Notes under the pieces: generated by a model | The model's database searches: none | Told to the model about the DNA's origin: nothing | Seen by the model: the letters and a program-made list of their open reading frames with translations, nothing else | Shown: positions 36,287-44,559 of the stretch, piece after piece | Numbering within the stretch: position 1 is the first letter of the stretch | How the letters are laid out: each line of letters begins with the position of its first letter | Program-made: the position numbers and the translations under genes | NCBI RefSeq assembly: GCF_963378095.1 | Contig: NZ_OY726397.1 | Span: 1,550,001-1,614,000 of the forward strand | DNA from: Mycolicibacterium sp. MU0053 | GTDB lineage: Bacteria > Actinomycetota > Actinomycetes > Mycobacteriales > Mycobacteriaceae | Direction: 5' to 3' | Length of the DNA: 64,000 bases

Positions 36287-36358
36287 CTTATTTCCCCTCT
36301 AAAATGGCCTAACCATGCTGGTGAAGCCGCCAATTGCTGTTGTTTCGGCAGGCCCGCT

Positions 36359-36373
36359 GGTAATGTCATTACC
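36359..36373. promoter_or_regulatory. Perfect 15-bp palindrome GGTAATG-T-CATTACC
   Basis: Seven-base arms around a single T, about 130 bp before the amidohydrolase start. Size and symmetry fit a GntR/TetR-type operator. No second copy was noticed in the window. Confidence 0.5.
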
Positions 36374-36500
36374 CATGATCGAGTACGGCACTTGCACGCC
36401 GCGGCCGGCGCGGTCCTCGTGCTGAAGTTCTTGGAGAAAACCCTGGTTCGCGCGGCAGTCCCGCAGCGGATGCTGAAGCCCGGAACGTAACGGAAGGTCC

Positions 36501-37676
36501 ATGATGTCCAGTCAGTCCACCGCAGCCACGCTCTACCCGACTGCCGGTTTCGGAGCCCCCAAAGATCGCCGCGGCCACGCGTCCGGCGATCTCGGCCTGC
36601 CCGCGGGCACCGTGGTGTTCTCCGCCGACAACCACATCTCGGTGGCCGAGGACATCTTCTACGACCGCTTCCCCGAGGAACTCAAGGGCGCCGCGCCGCG
36701 CATCTGGTACGAGGACGGCGCCTACATGGTGGGGATGAAGGGCAAGGCCTGGACCGGCGGCGATTTCGGCCGCGTGCTGATGCAGTACGACGACCTGGCC
36801 GGTGCCGCGACCAACAACATCGAAGCGCGTATCCGGGAGCTCAAAGAGGACGGCATCGACAAGGAACTGGCCTTCCCGAACGCGGTGCTGGCCCTGTTCC
36901 ACTACCCGGACAAGGCGTTGCGCGAACGGGTCTTTCGCATCTACAACGAGCACATCGCCGATCTGCAGGAGCGCTCGAACGGCCGCTTCTACGGTGTCGG
37001 GCTGATCAACTGGTGGGATCCGAAAGGCACCCGCAGCACGCTCGAAGAGCTGAAGGCGTTGGGACTCAAGACCTTTTTGCTGCCGTTGAACCCCGGTAAG
37101 GACGACGACGGCAACATCTACGATTACGGCAGCCTGGCGATGGACGCGGTCTGGGACGAGATCGAGGCCGCCGGTCTGCCGGTCAGTCACCACATCGGCG
37201 AAACGCCGCCGAAGACTCCGTGCGAACACAACAGCGTCGTGGTCGGCATGATGATCAACGTCGACTCGTTCCGCGAGCAGTTCGCCAAGTATCTGTTCTC
37301 CGGAATCCTGGACCGGCACCCGCAGCTGAAGGTCGGCTGGTTCGAGGGCGGTATCGCCTGGGTGCCGACGGCGCTGCAGGATGCCGAACACATGCTCGCG
37401 TCCTACCGGCACATGTTCAATCACGAACTCCAGCACGATATCCGGTACTACTGGAACAACCACATGAGCGCGTCGTTCATGGTCGATCCGCTCGGCCTGC
37501 GGCTGATCGACGACATCGGGGTGGACAACGTGATGTGGTCCAGCGACTACCCACACAACGAGAGCACGTTCGGCTACTCGGAGAAATCGCTGGCGACGGT
37601 GGTCGAGGCGGTCGGCCCCGACAATGCCGTAAAGATCGTCAGCACCAACGTCCAGAAGTTCCTGGGCCTGCAATGA
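36501..37676 (+). CDS. Amidohydrolase-2 (ACMSD-like) family protein
   Basis: TIM-barrel metal-dependent hydrolase or decarboxylase, 391 residues, ATG 36501 (or 36504) after GGAAGG. Visible metal-site elements: VFSADNHIS near the N-terminus, PVSHHIGETPP, and WSSDYPHNES near the C-terminus. ACMSD-like members remove carboxylates from aromatic rings or hydrolyse C-C/C-N bonds; a second family member is at 51008. First gene of a run of five with overlapping or short junctions. Function in the pathway is not known. Confidence 0.8.
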   Translation: MMSSQSTAATLYPTAGFGAPKDRRGHASGDLGLPAGTVVFSADNHISVAEDIFYDRFPEELKGAAPRIWYEDGAYMVGMKGKAWTGGDFGRVLMQYDDLAGAATNNIEARIRELKEDGIDKELAFPNAVLALFHYPDKALRERVFRIYNEHIADLQERSNGRFYGVGLINWWDPKGTRSTLEELKALGLKTFLLPLNPGKDDDGNIYDYGSLAMDAVWDEIEAAGLPVSHHIGETPPKTPCEHNSVVVGMMINVDSFREQFAKYLFSGILDRHPQLKVGWFEGGIAWVPTALQDAEHMLASYRHMFNHELQHDIRYYWNNHMSASFMVDPLGLRLIDDIGVDNVMWSSDYPHNESTFGYSEKSLATVVEAVGPDNAVKIVSTNVQKFLGLQ

Positions 37677-38929
37677 CCACGTCGACGCACTCGGGCGTGA
37701 CCTCGATCATCCGGAACGGATTGAGTCACTTCGAAATTCCCGATGTGCCCGACCTGACCCGGATGCGCCGCGAGATCAGCGCCCGGCTGCGCGCCGCGAT
37801 GGGCGAGCACGGCGTCGACGCGCTGATCCTGCTGGGCAACGGCAACGTCGTGTACGCGACCGGCGCCAGCTGGCCGCTGCTCGATGCCGGGCTGTCCCAT
37901 GTCGAGCGGCCGGTGGCCGTCGTGCTCGTCGACGACGAGTATCCGCACCTGTTCATGCCGGTGCGCGAGGGTGCGCCGTTGGAGACCGATCTGCCCGAGG
38001 ACCATCTGCACCCGGCGGTCTACCTCGAGTTCGAAGAGGGAGTAGCGCATTTCGGCCGGTCGCTGACCGAGCTTATCAGGCTCGGCGCCACGGTCGCCGT
38101 CGACGAGTTGACCGGCGCCATGCGCCGCGCCGGGGCCGCGCTGTTCCCGGGTGGCCCGCCCGTGGATGCCGCGCCGGTGGTCGGTACCGCCAAGTTGGTG
38201 AAGACGCCCGACCAGATCGCGTGCGTGCGGCGCGCCTGCCGGATCACCGAAGATGCGATGATCGACGTGCAGAGGTCGCTGGTGCCGGGGGTGCGCCAGA
38301 TCGACCTGTCCGCGCAGTTCGTGCGCCGCGCCTTCGAACTGGGCGCCACCGCCAACATGCTCGAGGCCATCTGGCAGGTCATGCCCACCAGCAAGGCGGC
38401 CGGCACCTGGACCACCCACGGTGATCTGGCGCTGCCGCTGCTGACCACCGAACGCGAACTGGACCGGGGCGACGTGCTGTGGACCGACGTGTCGATCACC
38501 TACAACGGCTACTGCTCGGACTGGGGTCGCACCTGGGTGGTGGGGCAGGACCCCACCGCACGCCAGCACGCCCAGTTCCACCAGTGGCGGGATCTTCTCG
38601 AGGCCGTGCTGTCGGTGACCAAGGCCGGCGCCACCGCCGGTGACCTGGCGCGCGCGGCAATCGCCGCCAACGGCGGCCAGAAGCCATGGCTACCGCACTT
38701 CTACCTGGGACACGGCATCGGGTCGAATGCGGCCGAAATGCCGATGATCGGAACCGATCTGGGCGCTGAGTTCGACGACAACTTCGTTTTCCCGGCCGGC
38801 ATGCTGCTGGTGCTGGAACCGGTGGTGTGGGAAGACGGCACGGGCGGCTATCGAAGCGAGGAGATCGTGGTCATCACCGAGGACGGTTGGATGCCGTTGA
38901 CCGACTACCCGTACGACCCCTACCGGTGA
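37673..38929 (+). CDS. M24 (Xaa-Pro peptidase/creatinase fold) metallohydrolase, intact metal site
   Basis: Pita-bread-fold hydrolase, 418 residues from ATG 37673 (ATGA overlap with the amidohydrolase). All five M24 metal ligands can be placed: Asp272 (TDVSI), Asp283 (CSDWGRTW), His347 (LGHGIG), Glu382 (VLEPVV), Glu397 (RSEEIV). The N-terminal creatinase-like domain is present. In catabolic clusters such enzymes may hydrolyse amide or amino-acid conjugates rather than peptides. Followed by a paralogue with a damaged metal site. Confidence 0.82.
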   Translation: MTTSTHSGVTSIIRNGLSHFEIPDVPDLTRMRREISARLRAAMGEHGVDALILLGNGNVVYATGASWPLLDAGLSHVERPVAVVLVDDEYPHLFMPVREGAPLETDLPEDHLHPAVYLEFEEGVAHFGRSLTELIRLGATVAVDELTGAMRRAGAALFPGGPPVDAAPVVGTAKLVKTPDQIACVRRACRITEDAMIDVQRSLVPGVRQIDLSAQFVRRAFELGATANMLEAIWQVMPTSKAAGTWTTHGDLALPLLTTERELDRGDVLWTDVSITYNGYCSDWGRTWVVGQDPTARQHAQFHQWRDLLEAVLSVTKAGATAGDLARAAIAANGGQKPWLPHFYLGHGIGSNAAEMPMIGTDLGAEFDDNFVFPAGMLLVLEPVVWEDGTGGYRSEEIVVITEDGWMPLTDYPYDPYR

Positions 38930-38937
38930 GCCGAACC

Positions 38938-38964
38938 ATGAGCACCGAAGGCGGCGACGAGTGA
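38938..38964 (+). other. Eight-codon decoy ORF copying the next gene's start
   Basis: ATGAGCACCGAAGGCGGCGACGAG followed by TGA; the first codons (Met-Ser-Thr-Glu) and the preceding CCGAACC repeat those of the true start at 39026 (CCGAGCC-ATGAGCACCGAGG). It looks like a partial duplication created with the tandem repeat that follows. Confidence 0.4.
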
Positions 38965-38971
38965 GGAACGA

Positions 38972-39013
38972 GCGAGGCCCGGAGCGAGGCCCGGAGCGAG
39001 GCCCGGAGCGAGG
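38972..39013 (+). repeat. 12-bp tandem repeat, 3.5 copies
   Basis: GCGAGGCCCGGA repeated at 38972, 38984 and 38996, then a half copy GCGAGG at 39008. It lies just before the ribosome site (GAGGAGG) of the second M24-like gene. GCGAGG/GAGCGAG-rich intergenic repeats are common in mycobacteria. Copy number may vary between strains and affect translation of the downstream gene. Confidence 0.8.
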
Positions 39014-39025
39014 AGGAGCCGAGCC

Positions 39026-40186
39026 ATGAGCACCGAGGCGAACTCCCGAGCCCGTACCGAGATCGAAGCCGACGACCCCGCCCTGCGCCACGCCCGGCGC
39101 AAGCGTGCGCTGGCCCAGATGACCGCCCACGATCTCGACATCCTGGTGTTGGGCCGGCAAGCCAATGTGCGGTATGTGACGGGGGCGCCGCAACTGTGGG
39201 TCGCGGGCACCCGCCCGTTCGGCCCGATCTGCAGCCTGGTCCGCGCCAGCGGCGACATTCATCTCAACAGCACCTGGGACGAGGGTATCCCCGAGGAGAT
39301 CCCGCACGAGAATCTCTACGGTTTGGCCTGGAACCCCATGACACTGATCGAGGTGTTGCAGGCCATCAGGGGTGCCGAGAGCTTCCGGCGGGTCGGGACC
39401 GATGCTCTGACACCGACGTTCGCCAAGCTGCTGCCGATGGCGTTTCCCAACGCCGACCTCGTCGACGGCGAGTACGCGATGCGCGAGGCGCGCCGGATCA
39501 AGACGCCGGAGGAGGTCGACGCCTTGCGCGCCGCGCTGCGGGTGGCGGAGCACGGTCTGGCGGCGGCGGTCGCCCAAGTGCGCCCGGGGACCACCGAGCG
39601 GGCCTTGGCCGGAGCGCTGATGGAGGCCGAGGCCGCCGGCGGGGTCAGCACGCCGGCGACCCAGGATTCGGCCTGGATCACCGCCAAGGACACCGCCTGG
39701 CGACGGGCGGCCGGGGACGGTCGGTTGCGCGACGGCGACCTGGTCGCGGTGTCCGCCGGGGTGCTCGCCGGCGGCTATGTGGCCGAGGTGGCCCGCACCT
39801 GGCCGGTCGGCGAGGTCACCGACCCGGCGGCCGTCGAGGCGCTGTATTCCCGCCGGAATCGGCTGTGGGACTTGCTCGTCGAGGCCTGTCGGGCCGGCAA
39901 TCCGGCCAGCGCACTACTGACCGCCCATGCCACAGCCGGTGAGCCGGTGCCGCCGACTCCGGTGGCCCACGGACTCGGACTCGGCTTCGACACCCCGGTG
40001 GTCACCCCACAACTGTCGGCCACCGCCGATGCCGAGGTCCTCGAGGAGGGCATGGTGCTGGCGGTGACCGCGCATGTGTGGGAGCCGGGTATCGGCGCGG
40101 TGTTCACGCGCGACGCGGTGTTGATCACCGCCGGCGACGCCGAGGTACTGTCCGATAGTCCATCCTGGTCGCACCCCACCAACTGA
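39026..40186 (+). CDS. M24-fold protein with degraded metal site (probable pseudoenzyme)
   Basis: A 386-residue paralogue of the preceding protein, ATG 39026 with AGGAGG upstream. Alignment by eye with the upstream protein keeps the fold (DGDLVAV, GGYVAEVARTW, AHGLGLG, EEGMVLAV) but the metal ligands read Ser243, Glu254, His315, Thr348 and Asp363 instead of Asp, Asp, His, Glu, Glu. Only the histidine is conserved, so metal-dependent hydrolysis is doubtful; it may be a partner subunit of the upstream enzyme or have new chemistry. Confidence 0.75.
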   Translation: MSTEANSRARTEIEADDPALRHARRKRALAQMTAHDLDILVLGRQANVRYVTGAPQLWVAGTRPFGPICSLVRASGDIHLNSTWDEGIPEEIPHENLYGLAWNPMTLIEVLQAIRGAESFRRVGTDALTPTFAKLLPMAFPNADLVDGEYAMREARRIKTPEEVDALRAALRVAEHGLAAAVAQVRPGTTERALAGALMEAEAAGGVSTPATQDSAWITAKDTAWRRAAGDGRLRDGDLVAVSAGVLAGGYVAEVARTWPVGEVTDPAAVEALYSRRNRLWDLLVEACRAGNPASALLTAHATAGEPVPPTPVAHGLGLGFDTPVVTPQLSATADAEVLEEGMVLAVTAHVWEPGIGAVFTRDAVLITAGDAEVLSDSPSWSHPTN

Positions 40187-40222
40187 TCACTGAATCGACC
40201 CCGGCACAAAGGAGTTCACGCA

Positions 40223-41200
40223 ATGGCGCCGTCTCAGCAGAGACCTGAGCCCGAGGAGATCATCCTCTACGAGAAGGACCCGAAGACCAAGATCGCGACC
40301 ATCACCTTCAACCGACCGGAGTTCCTGAACGCACCGACATCGTTGGCCCGGTTGCGCTATGCCGACGTGCTGCGCGCCGCCAACGCGGACAACGACGTCA
40401 AGGTGGTGATCATCCGCGGTGTGGGGGACAACCTGGGCAGCGGCGCCGATCTGCCGGAATTCATGGAGGGCAACGACAATCCGGCGGTCCGGCTCGCCGA
40501 GTTGCGGCTGGAGGACCCGGACATCGCAGGCGAGGGCGGCGTGAGCTATCCGCCGAAGGGCACGTTCCGTAACGGCGCCACCATCTCGTCCTGGTACGCC
40601 AACTCGCAGGCCGGCAACCGCGCCTTGCAGGACTTCAAGAAGATCAGCATCGTCGAGGCGAAGGGGTACTGCTACGGCTGGCACTTCTACCAGTGCGCCG
40701 ACGCCGACCTGGTGATCTCCAGCGACGACGCGCTCTTCGGGCATCCGTCCTTCCGCTACCACGGCTGGGGCCCGCGAATGTGGACCTGGGTGCAGATGAT
40801 GGGGCTGCGCAAGTTCCAGGAGATGGTGTTCACCGGTCGGCCGTTCACCGCCGCCGAGATGTACGACTGCAACTTCCTGAACAAGGTGGTCCCCCGGGAT
40901 GAGCTCGAGGCCGAGGTCACCAAGTACGCGATGGCCTGCACCCGGAACCGCCCGGTGGACACCGTCTTTCAGCAGAAGATGTTCTTCGAGATCTTCAAAC
41001 AGCAGCAGGGCGAGTACATGGGCAGCCTGCTGTCCGCGTTCTTCGAGTCCATGGGCAACGGCGTGGCCAACGACAGCGACGACGATCTGGACATGTTCGA
41101 GTCGATCGACAGCGGCTTGTCGGCCGCGGTGAACGACAACGACAGCAAGTTCCCGCCCGAATTCCGGCTCAGCAAGAAGAACCGCAGCAAGAAGGACTAG
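40223..41200 (+). CDS. Enoyl-CoA hydratase/isomerase family protein
   Basis: Crotonase-fold enzyme of 325 residues, ATG 40223 with AAAGGAG upstream. N-terminal crotonase core (IATITFNRPEFLNAP, VVIIRGVGDNLGSGADL) with an enlarged loop, then VEAKGYCYGWHFYQCADADLVISSDDALFGHPS as the second CoA/oxyanion segment and an extended acidic C-terminus (residues 270-325). The usual catalytic glutamates are not clearly present, so hydration, isomerisation or C-C cleavage all remain possible. Six bases from the CoA-transferase gene. Confidence 0.8.
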   Translation: MAPSQQRPEPEEIILYEKDPKTKIATITFNRPEFLNAPTSLARLRYADVLRAANADNDVKVVIIRGVGDNLGSGADLPEFMEGNDNPAVRLAELRLEDPDIAGEGGVSYPPKGTFRNGATISSWYANSQAGNRALQDFKKISIVEAKGYCYGWHFYQCADADLVISSDDALFGHPSFRYHGWGPRMWTWVQMMGLRKFQEMVFTGRPFTAAEMYDCNFLNKVVPRDELEAEVTKYAMACTRNRPVDTVFQQKMFFEIFKQQQGEYMGSLLSAFFESMGNGVANDSDDDLDMFESIDSGLSAAVNDNDSKFPPEFRLSKKNRSKKD

Positions 41201-41205
41201 AACCG

Positions 41206-43614
41206 GTGCAGTCACCACTTCACGGCTACACCGTCGTCGACCTGTCGTCCGGGATCGCCGGCGGCTACTGCACCAAACTGCTGGCCGACGGCGGCGCCCG
41301 GATCATCAAAGTCGAGCCGCCCGAGGGTGATCCGCTGCGCAGGTGGTCGGCCTCGGGTGCGCAGGTCGACGCCGTGGCCGGGGGACCGCTGTTCAGCTTC
41401 CTGGCCGGCGGCAAGCACAGCGTCGTCGCCGACCCCGCGGTGGACGCGGATCTTGCGGTCGTCGAAGGGCTGCTGGCGAACGCCGATGCGGTGGTGACCT
41501 CGGACGGTTCGCGGCTGGCCGGCGTCGAGGCGTTGTCGGCGCCGGCGATACTGGCCCGCCACCCGCACCTCGTGGTCACCTCGATCACGCCGTTCGGCCT
41601 GGACGGTCCGTGGAGCGGCCGGCCGGCAACGGAGTTCACGTTGCAGGCGTGGTCCGGCGGAGCCCTCGGGATCGGCCGGGGTGAGCAGCACCGCGCGCCC
41701 GCACACGTGGGCGGACAGGTGGGGGACTGGCTCGCCGGTGCCTACGCCTCTGCGTTGACCCTGGCCGCGCGCGTGGGCGGGGGTGCCCAGCTGGTCGACG
41801 TGTCGATGCTGGAGGCCCAGATCGTGGGGCTGACCTACTATCCCGTCACCTATTTCGAGATGTTGGGCCGGCCGTGGCGCACCGAACGCAGGCCGACGGT
41901 GCCCGGCGTGGCGCAGGCCGCCGACGGGCTGGTGGCCCTCGGGTGCGGCACCGCCCAGCAGTGGTGGGACCTGTGCTCGATGTCCGGGCACCAGGAATGG
42001 ATCGACGAGGAATCCACGCTGACCATCACCGAACAGGCCAACCTGCACGCCGAGGAACTGTTCGAATGGCTGCGGCACGAACAGGTCGACGACATCCGCG
42101 ATCTCGCCTCGGCCTTCCGCATTCCGAACGCGCCGGTCGGCAACGGCGAAAACGTCACGAAGATGGATCATTTCGTCGAGCGGGGCAGCTTCACCCGCAA
42201 CCCGCGGGACGGCTTCGTGCAGCCCACCCACCCCTACCGCCTGCACGGTGTGGCGCTGCGGGAACCGGAGGCGGCGCCGCGGTTGGGGCAACACACCGCC
42301 GACTATCGGGCCGCCGCGGGGTCGACGACCGCACCGTCGCCGGCGGAACCGAATCCGTTGCCGTTCGCCGGCATGCGGGTGTTGGACATGACCACGTTCT
42401 GGGCCGGTCCGTCGTGCACCCACATCCTGGCCATGCTGGGCGCGGACGTGATCCATCTGGAATCGACGCCGCGTCCCGACGGCACCCGGCTGATCGCCGG
42501 GATCCCGGCCACCGAACCGCAATGGTGGGAGCAGTCGCCGATCTTCTCCGGCCTGAACACCAACAAGAAGAGCGTGACCCTGGATTTCCAGACCGAACAG
42601 GGTCGCAACCTGCTGCGTCGGCTGATCGCGACGTGCGACGTCGTGGTCGAGAACTTTACGCCGCGGGTCATCGACCAGATCGGCCTGAACTTCGAACAGA
42701 TCCGGGAGTTGCGCCCAGACGTCGTCATGGTGCGGATGCCGGGCTTCGGACTCGACGGCCCCTGGCGCGACAACCCGGCGTTCGCCTACATCATCGAGGA
42801 CGCCTCGGGCCTGAGCTGGCTCACCGGGTATCCAGATCGCACCCCGTACGAACCGTATTCGGTCGGTGACCCCAACGCCGGCATCCACGCGCTCAACGCG
42901 CTGCTGCTGGCGTTGGAGCATCGGCGGCGCACCGGCGAAGGCGTGCTGGTGGAGGCGGCCATGGTCGATGCCGCGCTCAACATCGCCGCCGAGCAGGTGA
43001 TCGAGTACAGCGCGCACGGCGTGCTGTTGCAGCGTGCCGGCAACCGTGGACCGGCGGCCGCGCCGCAGAACATCTACCAGGCCGACGGCATCGACGAGTT
43101 CGGCCGCGACGACACCTGGGTCGCCATCGCGGTGGCCACCGACGCGCAGTGGGCCGCACTGCGCGCTGCCCTCGGATCCCCGGAGTGGGCGTTGGATCCG
43201 CAGCTGTCGAGCGCGGCGGGACGGCACGCGCAGCACGACGCCATCGACGAACACTTGTCGGACTGGTGTCGCACCCGCAGTGCCGACCAGATCGTCGAAA
43301 CACTCTGGCCCGCCGGTGTTCCCGTGGCCAAGGTGTTGCAGCCGCACCGGCAGACCGAGATTCCGCAACTGGCGCACCGCGGCTTCTTCGAGGCGGTGGA
43401 CCACCCGGTCAACGCCACCGCGCCGCACAGCACGATGCCGGCCCGATTCTCCCGGCAGCCGCTGCACCGCGCGTCGGCCCCGCTGCTCGGCGAGCACAAC
43501 GCCGAGGTGCTGGGTCAGCTCGGCCTCACCGCAGACGAGATCGCCGGCCTCGAGGCCGACGGCGTGATCGGCACCGAACCGGCGATGGGCGGCCGCAAGA
43601 AGGCGTCCACTTAG
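41206..43614 (+). CDS. Double-domain CaiB/BaiF CoA-transferase
   Basis: Class III CoA-transferase of 802 residues, GTG 41206, about twice the normal ~400. Domain 1 (about residues 1-375: GYTVVDLSSGIAGGYCTKLLADGGARIIKVEPPEGDP, catalytic-type Asp174 in GGQVGDWLAG) and domain 2 (about 386-790: GMRVLDMTTFWAGPSCTHILAMLGADVIHLE, Asp555 in SVGDPNAG). Both candidate Asp residues are present, so this may be an internally fused dimer. Moves CoA between carboxylates, giving an ATP-free alternative to the two ligases of the region. Confidence 0.85.
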   Translation: MQSPLHGYTVVDLSSGIAGGYCTKLLADGGARIIKVEPPEGDPLRRWSASGAQVDAVAGGPLFSFLAGGKHSVVADPAVDADLAVVEGLLANADAVVTSDGSRLAGVEALSAPAILARHPHLVVTSITPFGLDGPWSGRPATEFTLQAWSGGALGIGRGEQHRAPAHVGGQVGDWLAGAYASALTLAARVGGGAQLVDVSMLEAQIVGLTYYPVTYFEMLGRPWRTERRPTVPGVAQAADGLVALGCGTAQQWWDLCSMSGHQEWIDEESTLTITEQANLHAEELFEWLRHEQVDDIRDLASAFRIPNAPVGNGENVTKMDHFVERGSFTRNPRDGFVQPTHPYRLHGVALREPEAAPRLGQHTADYRAAAGSTTAPSPAEPNPLPFAGMRVLDMTTFWAGPSCTHILAMLGADVIHLESTPRPDGTRLIAGIPATEPQWWEQSPIFSGLNTNKKSVTLDFQTEQGRNLLRRLIATCDVVVENFTPRVIDQIGLNFEQIRELRPDVVMVRMPGFGLDGPWRDNPAFAYIIEDASGLSWLTGYPDRTPYEPYSVGDPNAGIHALNALLLALEHRRRTGEGVLVEAAMVDAALNIAAEQVIEYSAHGVLLQRAGNRGPAAAPQNIYQADGIDEFGRDDTWVAIAVATDAQWAALRAALGSPEWALDPQLSSAAGRHAQHDAIDEHLSDWCRTRSADQIVETLWPAGVPVAKVLQPHRQTEIPQLAHRGFFEAVDHPVNATAPHSTMPARFSRQPLHRASAPLLGEHNAEVLGQLGLTADEIAGLEADGVIGTEPAMGGRKKAST

Positions 43615-43664
43615 CGCTCCGCCGACCTAGATCCGCCGAGCAGCGAACCTCCGGCCGAGCGTGC

Positions 43665-43681
43665 GTGTCCCCGGCCGACAC
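43665..43681. terminator. Weak hairpin between convergent genes
   Basis: GTGTC (43665-43669), seven-base loop, GACAC (43677-43681) in the 112-bp gap between the CoA-transferase and the convergent SDR. Nothing else was seen in the gap. Confidence 0.3.
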
Positions 43682-43726
43682 ACCGCGCAAATCACCGGGG
43701 ATGCGCCCGCTCGCGGTGGAACTCGC

Positions 43727-44539
43727 TCAGTGTTCCCAGCCGGTCGCGGCCTGCGCGTCGAAGGTGGCGTCGATGCGGTCGAACCGACGCCGGATCGAGG
43801 TGCGGGCCTCCTGATGCGGCAGCACGTACAACCGGTCGGCGAGCACGGCCTCGGCCGTCAGGCGCGCGACGTCGGCGACGTCGAGCACCCCCTCGCCGGT
43901 CATCGAGAGGTCCGCCACCTCGTCGCTGTCGCGGTCCAGCGCACGCGCCGAGGTGGCGAACAGATTGGTGGCCACCATCATCGGGCACAGCACCGAGACG
44001 CCGATGCCGTCGTCCTTGACCTCGCGCGAGAGCACCTCGGCCAGCGCGACGACGCCGTACTTGGCCACGCAATACGGCCCGAGACCGACATTGGGCACCA
44101 AGCCCGCGAACGACGCGGTGAACAGCACGTGCCCGCCCTGGCCCTGTTCGATCAGCCGCGGCAGGAACACCTCGACGCCGTGGATCGGACCCCACAGGTC
44201 GATGTCGATCATCGTCCGCCAATCCTGGTGCGACATCGCCGAAATCGGCCCGCCGAGGGCGATGCCGGCGTTGTTGAACACCACTTGGACGGCGCCGAGC
44301 AGCCGGAAGGATTCGTCGGCGAGGTGGGTCACTTGATCGCGTTGGCTGACATCGCACTGCACGCCATGAGCGTCGAACCCGTCGGCGCGCAGCGACTCGA
44401 CCGCGAGATTCAGGCTCGGCGGGTCGATGTCGGCGAGCACCACACTGGCGCCCCGGGATGCGAATTCGCGGGCGGTGGCCAAGCCGATGCCGCTGGCGCC
44501 GCCGGTCACCACCGCGCCGCGGCCGTCAAAGGTGTCCAT
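43727..44539 (-). CDS. SDR family oxidoreductase
   Basis: Classical short-chain dehydrogenase, 270 residues from ATG 44539. Cofactor site VVTGGASGIGLATA, NNAG, FTASFAG serine region and YCVAK; C-terminal part (residues 205-270) is longer than FabG and Arg-rich. It lies 20 bp after the phosphotransferase-like gene on the same strand, so probably the last gene of the minus-strand unit from 49322 or 46745. Substrate unknown. Confidence 0.8.
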   Translation of the reverse strand: MDTFDGRGAVVTGGASGIGLATAREFASRGASVVLADIDPPSLNLAVESLRADGFDAHGVQCDVSQRDQVTHLADESFRLLGAVQVVFNNAGIALGGPISAMSHQDWRTMIDIDLWGPIHGVEVFLPRLIEQGQGGHVLFTASFAGLVPNVGLGPYCVAKYGVVALAEVLSREVKDDGIGVSVLCPMMVATNLFATSARALDRDSDEVADLSMTGEGVLDVADVARLTAEAVLADRLYVLPHQEARTSIRRRFDRIDATFDAQAATGWEH

Positions 44540-44559
44540 CCCGCAGATGCTAGTGACGC

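Larger units (their letters stand above)
36131..36500. other. 370-bp divergent regulatory region
   Basis: No convincing gene: the 93-codon frame at 36209-36490 lacks a ribosome site and family character. The stretch is more AT-rich than its surroundings (for example 36265-36320) and holds two clear palindromes (36268-36286 and 36359-36373) and partial TTCTC/GAGAC elements at 36141-36167 near the phosphotransferase start. It probably contains divergent promoters for the phosphotransferase and amidohydrolase units. Confidence 0.6.

Noticed and set aside
36209..36490. 93-codon plus-strand frame in the 370-bp intergenic region
   Set aside because: No ribosome site, no family resemblance, AT-rich start and it runs across two palindromic operators.
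38972..39013. Repeat cluster considered as a CRISPR array
   Set aside because: The 12-bp units are directly adjacent with no spacers and no cas genes are nearby.
41212..43497. 761-codon open frame antisense to the CoA-transferase
   Set aside because: It mirrors the codon pattern of the real gene in GC-rich DNA; its product is rich in Arg/His/Gln with no recognisable domain, while the opposite strand has clear CaiB motifs.
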